A stretch of 64,000 nt of DNA from Globisporangium splendens (taxonomy: Eukaryota; Oomycota; Peronosporomycetes; Pythiales; Pythiaceae), in the NCBI GenBank assembly GCA_006386115.1, contig VFIW01000014.1, positions 883,568 through 947,567 of the forward strand. The letters are read 5' to 3'. Below the pieces are notes generated by a model that saw nothing but the letters and a program-made list of their open reading frames with translations, ran no database searches and had not been told where the DNA came from. The position numbers and the translations under genes are program-made. Of this stretch, positions 44,202 to 57,100 are shown piece by piece (within the stretch, counting starts at the first letter, position 1; each line of letters begins with the position of its first letter).

Positions 44202-45506
44202 CTAGAAGAACACAACAACGGCCGAGATGTTGTCGCAGCTTTCACGCGCCATCGCTTCTTCTACGACGACACGCGCGGCGTTCTCGCGCTGACTAGGCGG
44301 CAGCTTTGCGACCAAATCGACCACCTCCTGGTTGCTGAGCTCGTCCCACACGCCATCGCATGCGAGCACGAGAAACGGGTACTCGTGCGCTGGTCCAAGC
44401 CTGTTAAAAGCACACACAAATATGCAAATGACGTCCCAAGATAACCAACCGTCGAGTGACAGAACACGCATCATACCGGGTGACCGCAGTCGTGGGCCTG
44501 GCAATAACGAACTGCTTGAGATCTTTGTCGCCAAAGCTCCTATTAATTTCACAAAAATGGAGACGTACAGGGGAGGAATTAACAAGACTTCGCAATTTCT
44601 CGCAGGCTGTCATCATATTGGACGGCATGGACGAACCTGGAGACGGCCAAGACCCCCGAGACGCGGTGCTGGACCACAAACCCTCCGTGGTCCACGATGC
44701 GCGCCATCTCGTCCGGATCGTCCGCTTTGTGGTCTTTCGTGAGCTGAACCGCATGCCCATTGTGGCAAATCACCGCACGACTGCACCAGTAGAGATAAAC
44801 AGCGTCAGCGAACTAGGTGGCCTATGCACTTTATAGACAAGGTAAGGCAGCATCTCGCCTGTCGCCGACGTTGGACGTGAAGAGCGTACGCCCTTCGCCC
44901 TGCTCGAGCAGCAGCGCCGTGACGGCCGTGGAGCCCACGGAACCCGCGAACGACTGGCAGCACTCGAGATCCGTGATCACGTACGCCCTATAGAGAACGG
45001 AGTCCCATTTAGAAAGGCGTAACAAGCATAAGGAGCCATGCGTTACGATATATGGAACGCACCTCTCTATCCGCTGCTCGATCGTGCTCCCGTCATCTGG
45101 AAGCTGCAACTCCGTCGTCAGGTTTTCATGCAGCGTGCGCTGCAAGTACACGGAAACATCTCGCCCTAAGCGAAAGTGGTTGCGTTAATCCTACAATGAG
45201 CCAAATGGAGCTTTAGCAGCGCTCAATACACCAACCTCCGTGGCCATCGTACACGGCAAAGAACCCATTCTTTGGGTTGAGGAGCAGCCCGTCGACGACG
45301 CGCACCGTGTCTTCCATCGTCTTGCGGTTCTCGGGGTTCTACACAGCAGCCACGCATCACGCGCGCGTTAGAGGGAGTTCTGCAGTGAACTGCATACGAG
45401 AGCCGCAGATCTCACCGCTCACCATTTCCTCATAGACGCTCACACACTGGCAGCAGTGGAAGGAGCCCGCCATCTCGCTTGCGCCGCGCTTCTGCACCCA
45501 GCGCAC
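44202..45506 (-). CDS. PP2C-type protein phosphatase (5' end unresolved)
   Basis: Exons 45423-45506, 45236-45338, 45063-45165, 44859-44987, 44637-44780, 44477-44539 and 44202-44400 give 274 residues without the first exon, which I could not place. Metal-binding motifs in order: [73 protein letters not shown] and [10 protein letters not shown]. These are the Asp residues of the PPM family, Mn/Mg-dependent Ser/Thr phosphatases. The intron 44781-44858 starts with GC instead of GT; it is fixed by the NVGDSRAV signature. One candidate start is the ATG at about 45811 (MAYSQQLLLKK), with a weak donor. The substrate is unknown. Confidence 0.82.
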
Positions 45507-46054
45507 CTGTGGACACAAACACAGAAGATAGCAGCATTATGGCATTATGTAGAGGCAGACTCGCATACACATACACATTGAGCGCGCTCGATTCGTTTAG
45601 GTGCATGTGCGCTTTGTGTGCAAAGAAGCACGTTTCCTCACCGTTTTCTAATGCAAAGTGAGCCTAGGCTGCCAACATCGGACCTTTTAAAGTCTATATA
45701 GAGATCTGCAAGGAGACATTCGGCAGCAATTTGACCGCTGTGAAAGACCAAAGAAACAAGTCGAAATGCAAATAGAGAGACCTTCTTCAATAATAGTTGT
45801 TGTGAATATGCCATGGCGCCACGACACCAGCCAGCAAGCAAGACGCTGCCCCTTTTGATTACATTCGCGTTTTATGTCGTTAGCTCGACACAAACCCTAC
45901 ACTTAATAAGCTCCGAGACGAACCTAAACGAAATACAAACGCGCTGTAGAGAGAAGCGAGCGAACCGACCAGCAGCGAGCGCGGACCCACGAGCGCATTA
46001 AGCCATTTGCGAACCAAGGTCGACACGACGACGCAGTCACGACGAGCGTCGCGT
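45507..46054. other. Region between PP2C and RPL15, probably includes the first PP2C exon
   Basis: 548 bp between PP2C exon 2 and the RPL15 stop codon. It must contain the first PP2C exon and promoter. An ORF of 67 codons (45638-45841 minus) has the ATG candidate but its donor phase does not fit exon 2 without a weak splice site. Confidence 0.4.
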
Positions 46055-46672
46055 CTAACGGTAGCGGCGGAGCGACAAGGTGTTGCGGCGCTTCCAGTTT
46101 TGGCGGTGCGACGAACCCTGGATCTTGTTGGCGCGGTGGCCACGCTTGCGGAGACCACGGCCCTGGCGACCAGCCGAGGTGAGACCACGCTGCTGGCGGC
46201 CCTTGTGCACGGCGTTGGCGATCCAGTTGATACGAGGGTCGCGACGGATCGTCTTGTGCGAGTAGTCGACGAGGATCACCTCGAAGTACTTGTACGTCGC
46301 GTCCTGGTTCACCCAGTACGAGTTGAGCACGCGCAAGTTGGTGAACTTGTTGCCGGCACGCTCCTCGGCCACCGAACGCAAGTTGCGTTCGAACTTGAGC
46401 TGGTTGATACCGTGGTGCTTTGGCTTACCGTACACAATACCCTTCGAGTTTGGGCGTTTGCGGCCGCCACGACGCACGGCGACACGAGCAATGACGTAGC
46501 CCTGCTTGGCCTTGTATCCGAGACGACGAGCCTTGTCGACACGGGTTGGGCCGTTCACGCGGTGGATCACTGGCAGCTGGCGGTACTCCCAGGCACGCAC
46601 ACGGAGCAAGAAACGGAGCACATCCGACTGCTTGCGCTTCCACAATTCTTCCAAATACTTGTAGGCACCCAT
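46055..46672 (-). CDS. RPL15: 60S ribosomal protein L15 (eL15)
   Basis: A 205-residue single-exon protein, the normal length for eL15. It starts [20 protein letters not shown] and ends [10 protein letters not shown], both diagnostic, with [20 protein letters not shown] and the basic [20 protein letters not shown] segment between. It is part of the large ribosomal subunit. Codon use is strongly biased toward C/G-ending codons, as expected for a highly expressed gene. No intron is present. The region upstream (46673-47104) is shared with the divergent AUH-type gene. Confidence 0.97.
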   Translation of the reverse strand: MGAYKYLEELWKRKQSDVLRFLLRVRAWEYRQLPVIHRVNGPTRVDKARRLGYKAKQGYVIARVAVRRGGRKRPNSKGIVYGKPKHHGINQLKFERNLRSVAEERAGNKFTNLRVLNSYWVNQDATYKYFEVILVDYSHKTIRRDPRINWIANAVHKGRQQRGLTSAGRQGRGLRKRGHRANKIQGSSHRQNWKRRNTLSLRRYR

Positions 46673-47104
46673 GATTCCTGGCTTGGCTTAAAAGGCTAAA
46701 TGACCAAGACTGCACACACACCTCCATTTCCAATAACGAGCGATCACAGCCAGCCAGCCATTCATTTTTCAGTTTGTGTACCGGTAAGGAACGAGGAAAT
46801 GACGGTATACCGGTATTGAAAGCGGTTGTTTGTACATTCGTGCGACTGTTAAACTCTGTGTTCAGCAAGCAGAGAGAGACGGTGTACCGTTTGAACACCG
46901 GTTTCTAACCCTTCGTGCAACCTCACCAACCCGTACTTAGCATGACAACTGACAGTCACCTGCTAACTTGAAGTATCCCTGTTAAGTACGAATTAGGGAT
47001 CGTCTTCTTATCATTCGTCGACGATGTCGTGCTTCTAATCACACAGCATGGGGCTGTGACGCTCTTCAGTTCCAGATCGGCATTGAAGAGAGAGAGAGAG
47101 AGTG
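46673..47104. other. Intergenic promoter region between divergent genes
   Basis: 432 bp between RPL15 and the enoyl-CoA hydratase start codons. It contains an (AG)8 tract at 47087-47102, two bases before the hydratase ATG. No initiator with a good score was seen. Confidence 0.5.
47087..47102. repeat. (AG)8 microsatellite at a start codon
   Basis: Eight AG units ending two bases before the ATG at 47105, so they lie in the 5' leader of the enoyl-CoA hydratase gene. Confidence 0.95.
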
Positions 47105-48278
47105 ATGGCGATGCTCCTTGCGCGCCACGCGAAGAACAGCAGCAGCGTCATTACCCGCCGCACTGCGCTGAGTGCGTCTCATGGCCGCGCGTTCAGCGTT
47201 GTGTCATCTGACACGACAGCTCCGCAGTTCAAAGTGGAGCTGCTCGACGGCGACCACGCCGGCGTCGCGCTGTTCACGATGAACCGCCCCGACGCGCGCA
47301 ATGCGCTCGGCAAACAGATGATGGTCGAGTTCCGCCAGGCGATGGACATGGTCCGCTTCGACACGAACGTGCGCGTCGTGGTCCTCCAGAGCACTGTGCC
47401 AAAAGGTAGCGTGCAGTGAGCAATGGGACAATTGCGAGAATAATGACCGACTGACAGAGGCATGTGTGTGCTTTGCTTCAGTGTTTTGCGCGGGTGCTGA
47501 CTTGAAGGAGCGCATTAAGATGACTCCAGAAGAGGTGCGGGGGCTGTAAAAGTATAGTCGATTGTTATAGCCAGCAAGCAGTGGCTGCATTTGATTCTGA
47601 CTTGCCTGAGTGTGTGTACCCATGTTCGTCATTGTCAGGCTGCAGCAACTGTCTTTGGTCTTCGAAGTGGTTTCACTGAGCTGGAGCAGCTCCCTATGCC
47701 TACGATCGCTGCTATTGAAGGTGCTGCTTTGGGCGGAGGTCTGGAAATGGCTCTTTCGTGCGACTTCCGCATCGCTGGAGCGAAAGCGCTTCTTGGGTGC
47801 CCAGAGACCTCACTGGCAATTATCCCCGGCGCAGGTGGAACCCAGCGTCTCCCACGTTTGATTGGTACGAAGCAATTACTGAATGACTTTATACACATGC
47901 ATTGCCTCGCCACTGACATTGCTAGTGCTTTTCTGTTTGTTTGTGTTGGTTTTAGGTCTCTCCAAGGCGAAAGAACTGATTTACACAAGCCGCCGCATTG
48001 GTGCTGACGCTGCCGAGAAGATCGGTCTTGTCGACTACGCGGTGGATGAAAGCAAGGCGCTGGACAGAGCGCTCGAGCTTGCGCGTGAGATTCTGCCGAA
48101 CGGGCCGATCGGCGTGCGGATGGCGAAGGAAGCGATCACCAAGGGTTTTGAGGTCGACCAGTCCACGGGTATGGCGATCGAGCGCGCGTGCTACGCGCAA
48201 GTGATCCCAACGAAGGATCGTCTGGAAGGTCTGCAGGCGTTCCGAGAGAAGCGCAAGCCGAGCTACAAAGGAGAATAA
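47105..48278 (+). CDS. AUH: Mitochondrial enoyl-CoA hydratase, AUH type (methylglutaconyl-CoA hydratase)
   Basis: Exons 47105-47405, 47482-47534, 47639-47864 and 47956-48278 give 300 residues. The first 35 residues are basic, hydroxylated and free of acids ([20 protein letters not shown]), like a mitochondrial presequence. The crotonase fold follows with [15 protein letters not shown], the oxyanion-hole block [34 protein letters not shown] with the second oxyanion Gly, and the catalytic Glu pair in [20 protein letters not shown]. This sequence set is closest to AUH, which hydrates 3-methylglutaconyl-CoA in leucine breakdown. Introns are 76-104 nt with GT-AG ends. It converges with METTL22, about 100 bp between stops. 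Confidence 0.85.
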
Positions 48279-48380
48279 ACGACTCCACTCCATTGATGAT
48301 GTTTGTTTGTGCAATAAGATGGAAGATTTACCTTTATTGGTGTTCAGTTATCCCCTGGGAACTGCATGCAGCTTACTTCC

Positions 48381-49974
48381 TCATGACTGGTTTCCTGTCG
48401 ATGCTGGGTTTACAGTTGCAGTAATCTCCCACAGCATCAGCGTGGAGATTCGCTCGTACTGAAATGCATGAGGAATGTCAGTGACCAGAATTGGACGCGC
48501 TACAAACAACGTGTTTGAAGAAGTTCGCCGGTCCGAAACGGAACTACTGCTTCCCCCTCGTGTCTGGTCTTTGGCTTCGCTAGCAGCGCACATTTGGCAA
48601 ATCACTCGATTAGGTGTCGTAGCATTCACGGGAGTGTGGTGTGTGCGATCGTGGTGACACAGATGCTCCTGGAAAGTGTCGTAGCCCAGCGAAATCGTAG
48701 ACATCGTGTACGCTGAGAACACGACACGCTTCTCCAGTGTCACGATCGCAGTCAAACGCGAGTTTTGAAGCATCAACTCATACAGAGCTGCTAGGAACGC
48801 CTCCGTTGTCTCGTCATCGTAAAACACATCGCTGCAATCAGAGTACGCCACATTCAAAAGTGATTAGCTCATCGGTCAAAGCTCAACTGTGTCGAAAGAA
48901 CGGCGCGACTTACCTGGCGATGATAGTATCGGTTCTGGAGACTTCTTCATAATCACCATGTGCCCACTGATAGATACTTGGAGTGCCCTCTGGTGCGCTC
49001 ATGAATTTGGATGCCCAGTCAAAGTATCGGAGCCGAAGGTTGCCCTGACCCCAGGTGCAAGCAAAGATGAGAAAGCTCCACAGCAACGCACACAGTTTAT
49101 GGAGCTACCGCAGATCCGCTATTTCGTACATGACAGTTGCGATCGACGTTTCGTTGGGTCAACTCCAGGGCCGCGACATCCGCATCGGTTGCGTACACCA
49201 AGCGCGCAAATCGCGAAGCAGCAATCGCAGCAAACCCTACGAAGTTGCAAACACACCGTGAGCTATTGGGAAACGCAGTCAGCACGGACCATTCGAGATG
49301 GCAATCGTCGTACCGATGCCACAGCCGAGTTCAATGATCGTGTTCCCAGCAAAACGGTGCTATTTAGCACACAGAATACAGGTTACGAGCACAGCAAAAA
49401 ACGAGACAGCAGCACTATGTAAACGCTTGATACTCACCGGTATGGTGTAGATGTACTCTGCAAGAAGGAACGCGGCACGCCAGATTTGACGCCCTGCAGT
49501 ATCCCACGACGTCGCCGCTCGTCGCACTTCAATGCGAAACGTGCGGTTGGCTTCATCGTCTCCCTCCTCTTCTCGTGAGACTCGTCTCCGCTTCGTTGTC
49601 CGTCTTGGGACATCGAGATCGCCATCGCTGTCTTCGCATGTAGTTGCAGTCGCCGTTAGTTCTGCTGACTTTGTTTCGCCCTTTCGGGGCTCTGGCGACG
49701 TCATTCGCAGTGTGTAGATCACATATTCACGTTGCTGCATGAACGGAACGATTGACGCACGATTAGTTGGCTTGAACGGTACAGCGACGAAGGCAAAAAC
49801 AAAAGAACTGCGCGAGCGTACATCACCACCAGGTAGATCTACGGCGCCGCTGGGATCGGTTCCTGGTGTTGGCCCAGTCGCAGCATGCCCCGCCAGCTCA
49901 AGTTCCACCTCAGAGAGCACACGATGTGCATGATCGCTGCCCATTGTCGATCCACTTGCACAAGGTCCGTCCAT
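48381..49974 (-). CDS. METTL22: METTL22-like protein methyltransferase
   Basis: Exons 49438-49974, 49314-49359, 49130-49236, 48914-49044 and 48381-48831 give 423 residues. The N-terminal 165 residues are mostly disordered with a nuclear-localisation-like run (RRTTKRRRVSRE). The seven-strand methyltransferase begins at RQIWRAAFLLAEYIYTIP, then motif I IIELGCGIG, VYATDADVAALELTQRNV, LRYFDWAS, and the late motif SDVFYDDETTEAFLAALYEL. This order and the W-R-A-A-xx-L-A-E-Y opening fit METTL22, a SAM-dependent lysine methyltransferase found in nuclei of other eukaryotes. A Cys/His-containing insert (CHHDRTHHTP, ICQMCAAS) is unusual. Introns have good splice sites. Confidence 0.78.
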
Positions 49975-50219
49975 GCAAATGATTAGTCAGAGAGCCTCTG
50001 TGATTGGCTAAAACCCAAGCTTTTGTTTACGGTGAAAATACGCGCATTTGATTCGCTGTATGTTCTGTCTAGTTGACAATGATTGGCAAAAATAGTCCGT
50101 TTTTCGCCACTCATACGTCTCGCAGCAGGAATGATTGCTACCCGGTCATTTGTTCGCCAGAGCGATCGATGTCCATTCTGGCATTCGTTGCCCCACGAGC
50201 AGATCCCCACGTGTTCACG

Positions 50220-50825
50220 ATGCTACGCAGCGCTGTCTCCCGCGGCGTGTTCGCCACCCAGGCCGCCAAGCGCATGACAGCCACCAAGTCGCCGCTCCCA
50301 GTGATGCGCGTGGTGTTCGCGTCGGGCGCCAAGTCGCCGTTCCTCAAGTCCATGCAGGTCCACGCGTTCGCGTCGGTGCCGACCAAGGACGAGGACAAGG
50401 AAGCTGCGTCGCCAGCAAAGACGTTCGAAGAGCTGCTCAAGGAGAACGAAGAGCTGCGCAAGGAGGTCGCAGATCTGAAGGAGAAGGTGAAGAACAAACC
50501 GGGCAAGTTCATGGCAGTCATCTCGCAGTTCGGTTTGCCGTTCGTGGTGTGGTGGACGACGCTGTACATCGGCACGGGCGTTGGTCTCTACGTCGCGTTC
50601 GACACCGGACTGATCGCCGGCTCCGATGCGATTGATTTCATCATGTCGATGGGACTCGACAAGTTCATTGATCCGCAGAATCTGGACCCGAAGTACGGCA
50701 ACATGGCGCTCGCTGTGGTGCTGAACGAGTGCATCGAGCCGATTCGCTTCCCAATTGCCTTGGCGACGATCCCAACCGTGAAGCGCATATTCTCCAAGGA
50801 TAAGCCTGCTGAGGTTGAGCAATAA
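50220..50825 (+). CDS. DUF1279 / FAM210-like mitochondrial membrane protein
   Basis: A 201-residue single-exon protein from the ATG at 50220. The first 45 residues look like a mitochondrial targeting sequence (MLRSAVSRGVFATQAAKRMT), which is why I prefer this start to an in-frame ATG at 50169. A short coiled coil follows (FEELLKENEELRKEVADLKE), then the DUF1279 core with a transmembrane helix (FGLPFVVWWTTLYIGTGVGL) and a conserved C-terminal part (LAVVLNECIEPIRFPIALAT). FAM210 proteins are inner-membrane or mitochondrial proteins linked to mitochondrial translation and organisation. The divergent METTL22 gene shares the upstream 245 bp. Confidence 0.8.
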   Translation: MLRSAVSRGVFATQAAKRMTATKSPLPVMRVVFASGAKSPFLKSMQVHAFASVPTKDEDKEAASPAKTFEELLKENEELRKEVADLKEKVKNKPGKFMAVISQFGLPFVVWWTTLYIGTGVGLYVAFDTGLIAGSDAIDFIMSMGLDKFIDPQNLDPKYGNMALAVVLNECIEPIRFPIALATIPTVKRIFSKDKPAEVEQ

Positions 50826-51114
50826 GAAGGACGACTAGATGGGTAGCGCCGCGAGGCTGCGACCAAAACTGCATGTGTATATTGGCCGTCATTGCTTGGA
50901 AAGCTCCTTGTCTTGGTTGAGTTTTGTGGAGAGGGTTCTGGAGGAAGCAGCAATTAATGGCATCAATACAGACAAACAGAGCGTAGAGTTAATCAGCCAG
51001 TTACCTTGGAATCGTTTCCATTTGCCTGCAGCTCTACGATGCACTTGCAATCAACAAATCTGGATACGTCGTATCAAGGCATTCGAAGAAAGCATGCGTG
51101 CGTGATGCCAATGC

Positions 51115-54100
51115 CTACAAAAATGGCATCCACCCAATGTACATCTGCGCGAGGTTTTCGTGGGACGTTGCTTCGTGAATCAGTTTGTCGACTTGGCCCT
51201 GGACAGACAGCGGCAGCGTCTCGTTCTCGGGCAAAATGCTGCGATGCGACGACGAGACGTGCGGTCGAATCGCGTCGCCCAAGTTGTAGATCCCGCGCAG
51301 ACGATCGTCGATGGTCTTCAAGATAATCCGCGTCTCTTCCTTGCTGCGGTCGTTCGAGATATCTGCAATGCTCCGAGTAGCAGACGGCGCGCCAGCGGCA
51401 CTTTGAGTCGCCTTGCCCTTGCGTCCCCACTCGACCAGCGGATCGTGAATGAACGACTCGAGCACGCTTCGCAGTGTTTCCTTGTTTTCACGTAACAGGT
51501 GCATCGTGACTTCACAAACGCGACGGAACACGCCTTCGTACCCCGTGATTCCAAACGCATCAATCATGTTGGGGGTGAGTCGGAACGGAACAATCTCAGG
51601 TTTCGCGAGTTTCAAGCCTTTGTCAAACAAGCAGTCGAAATCCACGTGGACACACTCGCCATTCGTGCAATCAATGAGGATGTTCTCACCATGACGATCA
51701 CCGAGCCCAATGATGTGACCAACCATTGACCACACCGCGGCTGAGCGAGAAAACGTCAGGCGAGACTCAAACCATGCTGTCGGGTCCGCGAAATTGTTGT
51801 AAAACCACTGGTGGAATCTTGGTGTAAACACAGCCAACGACAAGACGTTGCGTCGATAATACGCCGCCATTTTGGGCACATTGTCGGCGTATTTTTTCTG
51901 CATCATCAAGAAGCGTTCTTTGATTTCGTGCGTCAAGCGCACTGGTTGAATAAACCCACGCTCCGTCTTGTGAATCTGGCCGATTAGTTGACGCATCGCT
52001 TTTGTATTGCGCACCCACTCCATAAGCCCACTTTCTTCGTTCAAGCACACCACTGCATATGTGCGCAATCGCAGTTTTCGCTTACGTCCCTCGCCGTCTT
52101 TCTGTAAAAGCTTGTTGATCATCGTATTGAATTCCATCATCCGCGCGTCCTTGCGCAAATCACCGGTCTTTTCGCGTTTGCAAAGGAACGGATACAAGCG
52201 GCCGTCACTTCCAAGAACCTCAATCCGCTTGGGCTTTTCCTTTGTCATCATCACGTCCGCCTTGTCGCTGAATGCTTTGATATGGATCTGGGCTTGAGGA
52301 GAAAACGCACTATGCTGGTCGTCGCGTGGGGCTAAACCTGAAGCAGGCAGAACCGTCGTGAGCGCAGCTTGCACAGGAACAAGAATTTTACTTCGAATCC
52401 GACTCAAACGAATGTGAATCTTCCGCTGATTTGCTGGGTCATGACCGGCGAGACTGATGAGCTCTTCTACCAACCGCATTCCCTCCGAGAAGCTATTCGC
52501 AATCTCTTGCTGGCCAATTGACACGAACTGACGCTGGATGTTTGAGATGATATCGCGGGCTCGAGTGCGACGTTGGTTGTTGATAGAGCGGGAAAGACCG
52601 AGGACTGGCCACATCGCTTGAGTCGGATACGCCCCCAAAACCTTCACCATGATCTTCTTGACACCGTCCACAACCACAGGATTCGGGTGGCAAATTCGAG
52701 ACGTCACTTGGGGAAAACAAACCAGCCACTCGTACGCAGGCAGTGTATCTGCTGCATCATGGATAACTTGTGTGATATCAGTCAGAATCTGCTGCTCTGT
52801 GCTTGACTGGCTGAGCCCAATTTCGATATGTCGAAGAGTCTTGTTCGCCTTGTTCGCCTTCGCCCCTGAATTGCTTGCATACAGGAGTTCGCCGTATTCA
52901 AACCACAAAGTGAGCAGTCGAGGCAGCGACTGAAATACAAATTTCGTCCCATGCCGCAACGCGAGAACATAGTTCTTCATCAAGTTGATCAGATGAGAAT
53001 GAAATACGGAATCCAGTAAGATTGAGCCTCCTTCCTCCCCCATTGATGCGGTTGCCTCCGGGTGACTGACGCTGAGCAGGTACTCGTAGTACTTTGCCAA
53101 GAAGAAGTAGCCTTTTTCCCACTTCGGATCAAACTGGATCACAGCTTGGTACCGCTCGATAACTTTTTTCCCTTGCCGCTGGCCAGATTCTTGCATCCAG
53201 TTTGTAGCTAGGAGAAGATTTTTCGCGCAAAAATGCGGATCTTCCACATCAAAGTCTAGCTTGGACGCGTCGATATCAACTGGTTCGAGAAGTTGAAGTG
53301 CTTCGTACATCCGATCTTGGCTCACCATCAGCTTTGCCTTCTCAAGAAGAGCGTACTGGTTATCTAGTGCTTCTGCGTGCATCACTGCGCTCGACGCCGT
53401 ACGAGCGTATCCTTCTTTCCGAGCAAGCTTCGCTTGTAGAAGCCAATAATGTGAAACTTCGTTCCGCAGATTTGCTTCCTGTAGCAGCACACGACGCAGC
53501 GCTAGAATCGGGTCACGGTATTTGAGCGATGTTGGCATGGAATCGTAGCGCATTTCCCATGGGGATTGCTTCTTCCAAATCGACGTTTTCTCGTCGTTGT
53601 CATGTATTTCCTTCGTTGTTTGCAGGTAAATAAAGCCTTGCTCAGCTTCATGCAAAAAATGAAGCTTGTGGAGAAGTGGATATGCGCGCTGATACGATTC
53701 AACCGATGCAGCAGCGAGTGGTCCCATAACCTCAAGTCTAGCGTCTTTGAGATTGCGCTGGAACGACTCAAGCTCACCATTGTGCAAGCTGTGAAGCACA
53801 CGAATCATTTTGAGCTGAGAGACATCAATACCGCGTAGTCGTGTCCCAACACCACCACGCCCGCTAGCCATGATGCCTCCGTTTGATGACATGAGCAGCG
53901 CGTTCTTCTTTTCTGACGACAACAAATCAGCCAACAGCTCCCAACGAGACAGACGCCACGTGCACTCCAACGCGTATGGGAAGAGTGTGCCCATAAACTC
54001 CGGTTCTTGCGTGACGATACCGTTGATGTGCTGCAAAGCGCTTTCGAGGCGACCTAACTGGATCAGGCAGCCGATCATACCAGAGTACAATTCAGGTTTT

Positions 54101-57100
54101 ACCAGCTCCGGATCTGCGTGAGGATCTGCAATAAGACCGCGTGGGAGTTGACTTCCGCGCTTGCTGATCTGAGATCCCGTCGAGAAGAACGCTCTTGATG
54201 ACAGCGCGGTTTGTATCTCCTGGATAGCTTGTTCATAGCATGCCAACGCATCCTCCCACTGCGCTAATTGCTCATGATCTACAACTTGATGCATCAATTC
54301 GGTCAAATTAAGTCCGTCCTCTCGATCTCCTAGCCGAGGGTCCCCGCTGTCACCTTCATTGTGTCTCTGTGCTTCGTAGAGTCTGCGCAAAGTGGCAAGA
54401 CCGATGAGAGCATCGGGCTCATCCACACTTTTATACAGCTGTTGGAGATAGAAAGCATTCTTCGACACCAGAGCAAGATGAATTGGCCACATCGAGTAGC
54501 TGCTGCTGCTGGATTCCCTCCCATTTGCAGGCTTGTAGTCTTGCTGACGCAAGTGAACCTCAAAGTATTGAATTGCGCGTGCATACGCCTCGATTCCATA
54601 CGCTGCATTTGACAGCGACTCACTCGGGATATCTTTCAGAAATTCTTCAAGATTTTCTTTTTCTTGATCGTCTAACTCGGAGGGAATGTCGACGGACCGT
54701 GCTGACCCTGCTGTTTGACGACTTGCACTTCCACTCAACGCCAACCTCTTCTTTTCGCTGCTCCACACCCATTCATTTAACTCTTCAATGGTCGAGAAAA
54801 TGGTTTGTGAGCATTGATGATGTCGGCTGGATTCTTCACCAAATGACTTCTCTTCTACATGGCCGCTCGATCCTTTCCCAGACGATGTTGATCCCACCGG
54901 GTGGATTCCTTCGGATGGAATCATATACTCGTCTGCCATAATCCCTCGATCTCGATCATTCAAGACAGCCATGACCTCCCGCTTCAGTTCTCCATACAAC
55001 TCTGGTTTTCCGGAGCGCAGCACATTCTGAATTAGATACGGAAGCAAAAATCTTGCAATTTGTGGGCACGTAGGTAGTGCAGTTCGGCAAGCCAAGAAAA
55101 TCTTCCGCTCCGGTGGTTGAGATAGATCGATCAACCGTCTGCACCACGCCAATAGCCAGTCTTCGTACGATGTCCCGTGCTTCTCGTAATAAGTTATATC
55201 ATCGAGGGCTGGATGTAGATCGCCCGCTCCATCCCCAGATTGTCCGCTGACACCATTGTAACCCTTCGAAGAATCGCTCGACACCGAGTAATGTGTCAAC
55301 CAATACGGCTCCACAAACTGAAGCACATCTTTTCTCTCAAACCTACGTTTCATCCACTCAGGCATGACCGGGATATCACTTGATGTGGGCTTCTGATAGA
55401 TCGTAACGTCACTGGATGGCAAACTCTGGCCGCTGTGCTGAGGATCTGCAGTCAATTCCGCTAAGAATTTCAAGAGCTCTTGAATGGCGAAGGCAACGGA
55501 ATCCGTATTCTCGGGAGCAGCTCGCAGTTCTTTCACTAGCCACGTCTCGATCAACACACACGCCAAGTCTTTGGTGGAGTATTCAACACGCTGCTCAGAT
55601 TTATCTTTCGCCACTATTCCATCTTGATTTGAACCAGACTCGTAGAACATACTCAGGGGCATACGGGCCGAATCAATCGCACCAAGGGCACCCAAGCATC
55701 TCGCACACAGCAGCTTCACGATTTCTTGGCTTTCTGTTCTTGCAAGCTGCAAAATAGACAGAATGATATCCACGATAGCTTTGTCCACGAAAAGATCGCC
55801 TTCATTTTCCAGGAGTGCTTGGAGTTCTCGTCCTCGAACAACCAAGCATCGGAAGAGTTGCGTCAGCGCCATCTCACGAACTGCCATATCCCAGTGGTTT
55901 ACATATGACGCCAAGTCCGTCAAATAATCGCCCAGTGGCTTGTGTTCAGGGTCTCCGACATCCGCTTCTAGCACAATATAGATCTCGTCAAGCTCGGGAA
56001 TGGAGGGAAGCAACGGGATTCGTGGGAATGCTTGTTTGAGCTCGTTGCGCTTCTCAATAAATAGATACTTCAGAATGTCCAGCGCGGTGGACATTGCGGA
56101 GCCGGTACTTTTACTCGCTTCATGCTTTGTCTCTTCTGGACTGGACATTGCTGTATCTGCTTCGGATGACAGCATTTTCTGCAATACGTCGACATTCCAG
56201 CGGTGCCCTGTGCGAACTCGCACGCTCTCTTGTAAAATCATGGCTGGATCGTACCCTATGCAGGGGAGCAGGCTTACGACGATCGAGCAGAAATTTGCCT
56301 CCAATGCTTTAACTGAAAGCATCCGTAAAAAGGTTGCCCAAGCATTCATCGCATGCTCTTGTAGTTCGCCCTCTACAAGCCCGATCTTCAAAGTTGCCAT
56401 GACCTTAGGAACAAACGGGTCGACAATTCCATTGGTGCTCGCACTTTCCGAATCGACGACAGCAGAAGACTTGAACAGACTGAACAAACGCTTGATGCTT
56501 TTGATCGCTTGAATCTTGCTTGCAGTAGAACTCGAGCTTGTGCCACTGATTTTATTACCCAAATCTGTCATAATTGCCAGAAAATACTGACGTGGCATCA
56601 ACAAACCGCCAGATCCCAAACTGCTATTTGCGTCATTTCCTTTGTCTCGATTGAGGTACTGCGAGATCTCGCGAAATGCCTTCTTTGCCAACTCGAATCG
56701 CGGGCCGCCCAGCTCCCACGACAATAAGTTCAGTAGACGCAGCGGAGAATGGGATATGATGTCACCGATAGTCATATTCTCTGGCAAAAACTTGAACAGG
56801 AAGTCCCACTCGGCAAGACGATTCTCGTTGTTGTCCACTTGAACTTGATGAATGATCATTTCCTTCAGCACGTACTCAATGTGGTTGAGCAATATGTCTG
56901 CGATCGTTGTGTTTCTGAAATCGTCACCTTCAGACCCATCTTCGTATGCAGATCTTTCGTCGCCTGTTCCGTTAACTTCCGTGATGAACTTCTGGAGCAT
57001 TGTCTCATTCTGATCAACGACGTATGTCGGTAAGACATACCTAGCACTGGCAAGTAAAAATGCCGTTGCATCCACTGCTGAACCCATGAATGTTAGAAGG

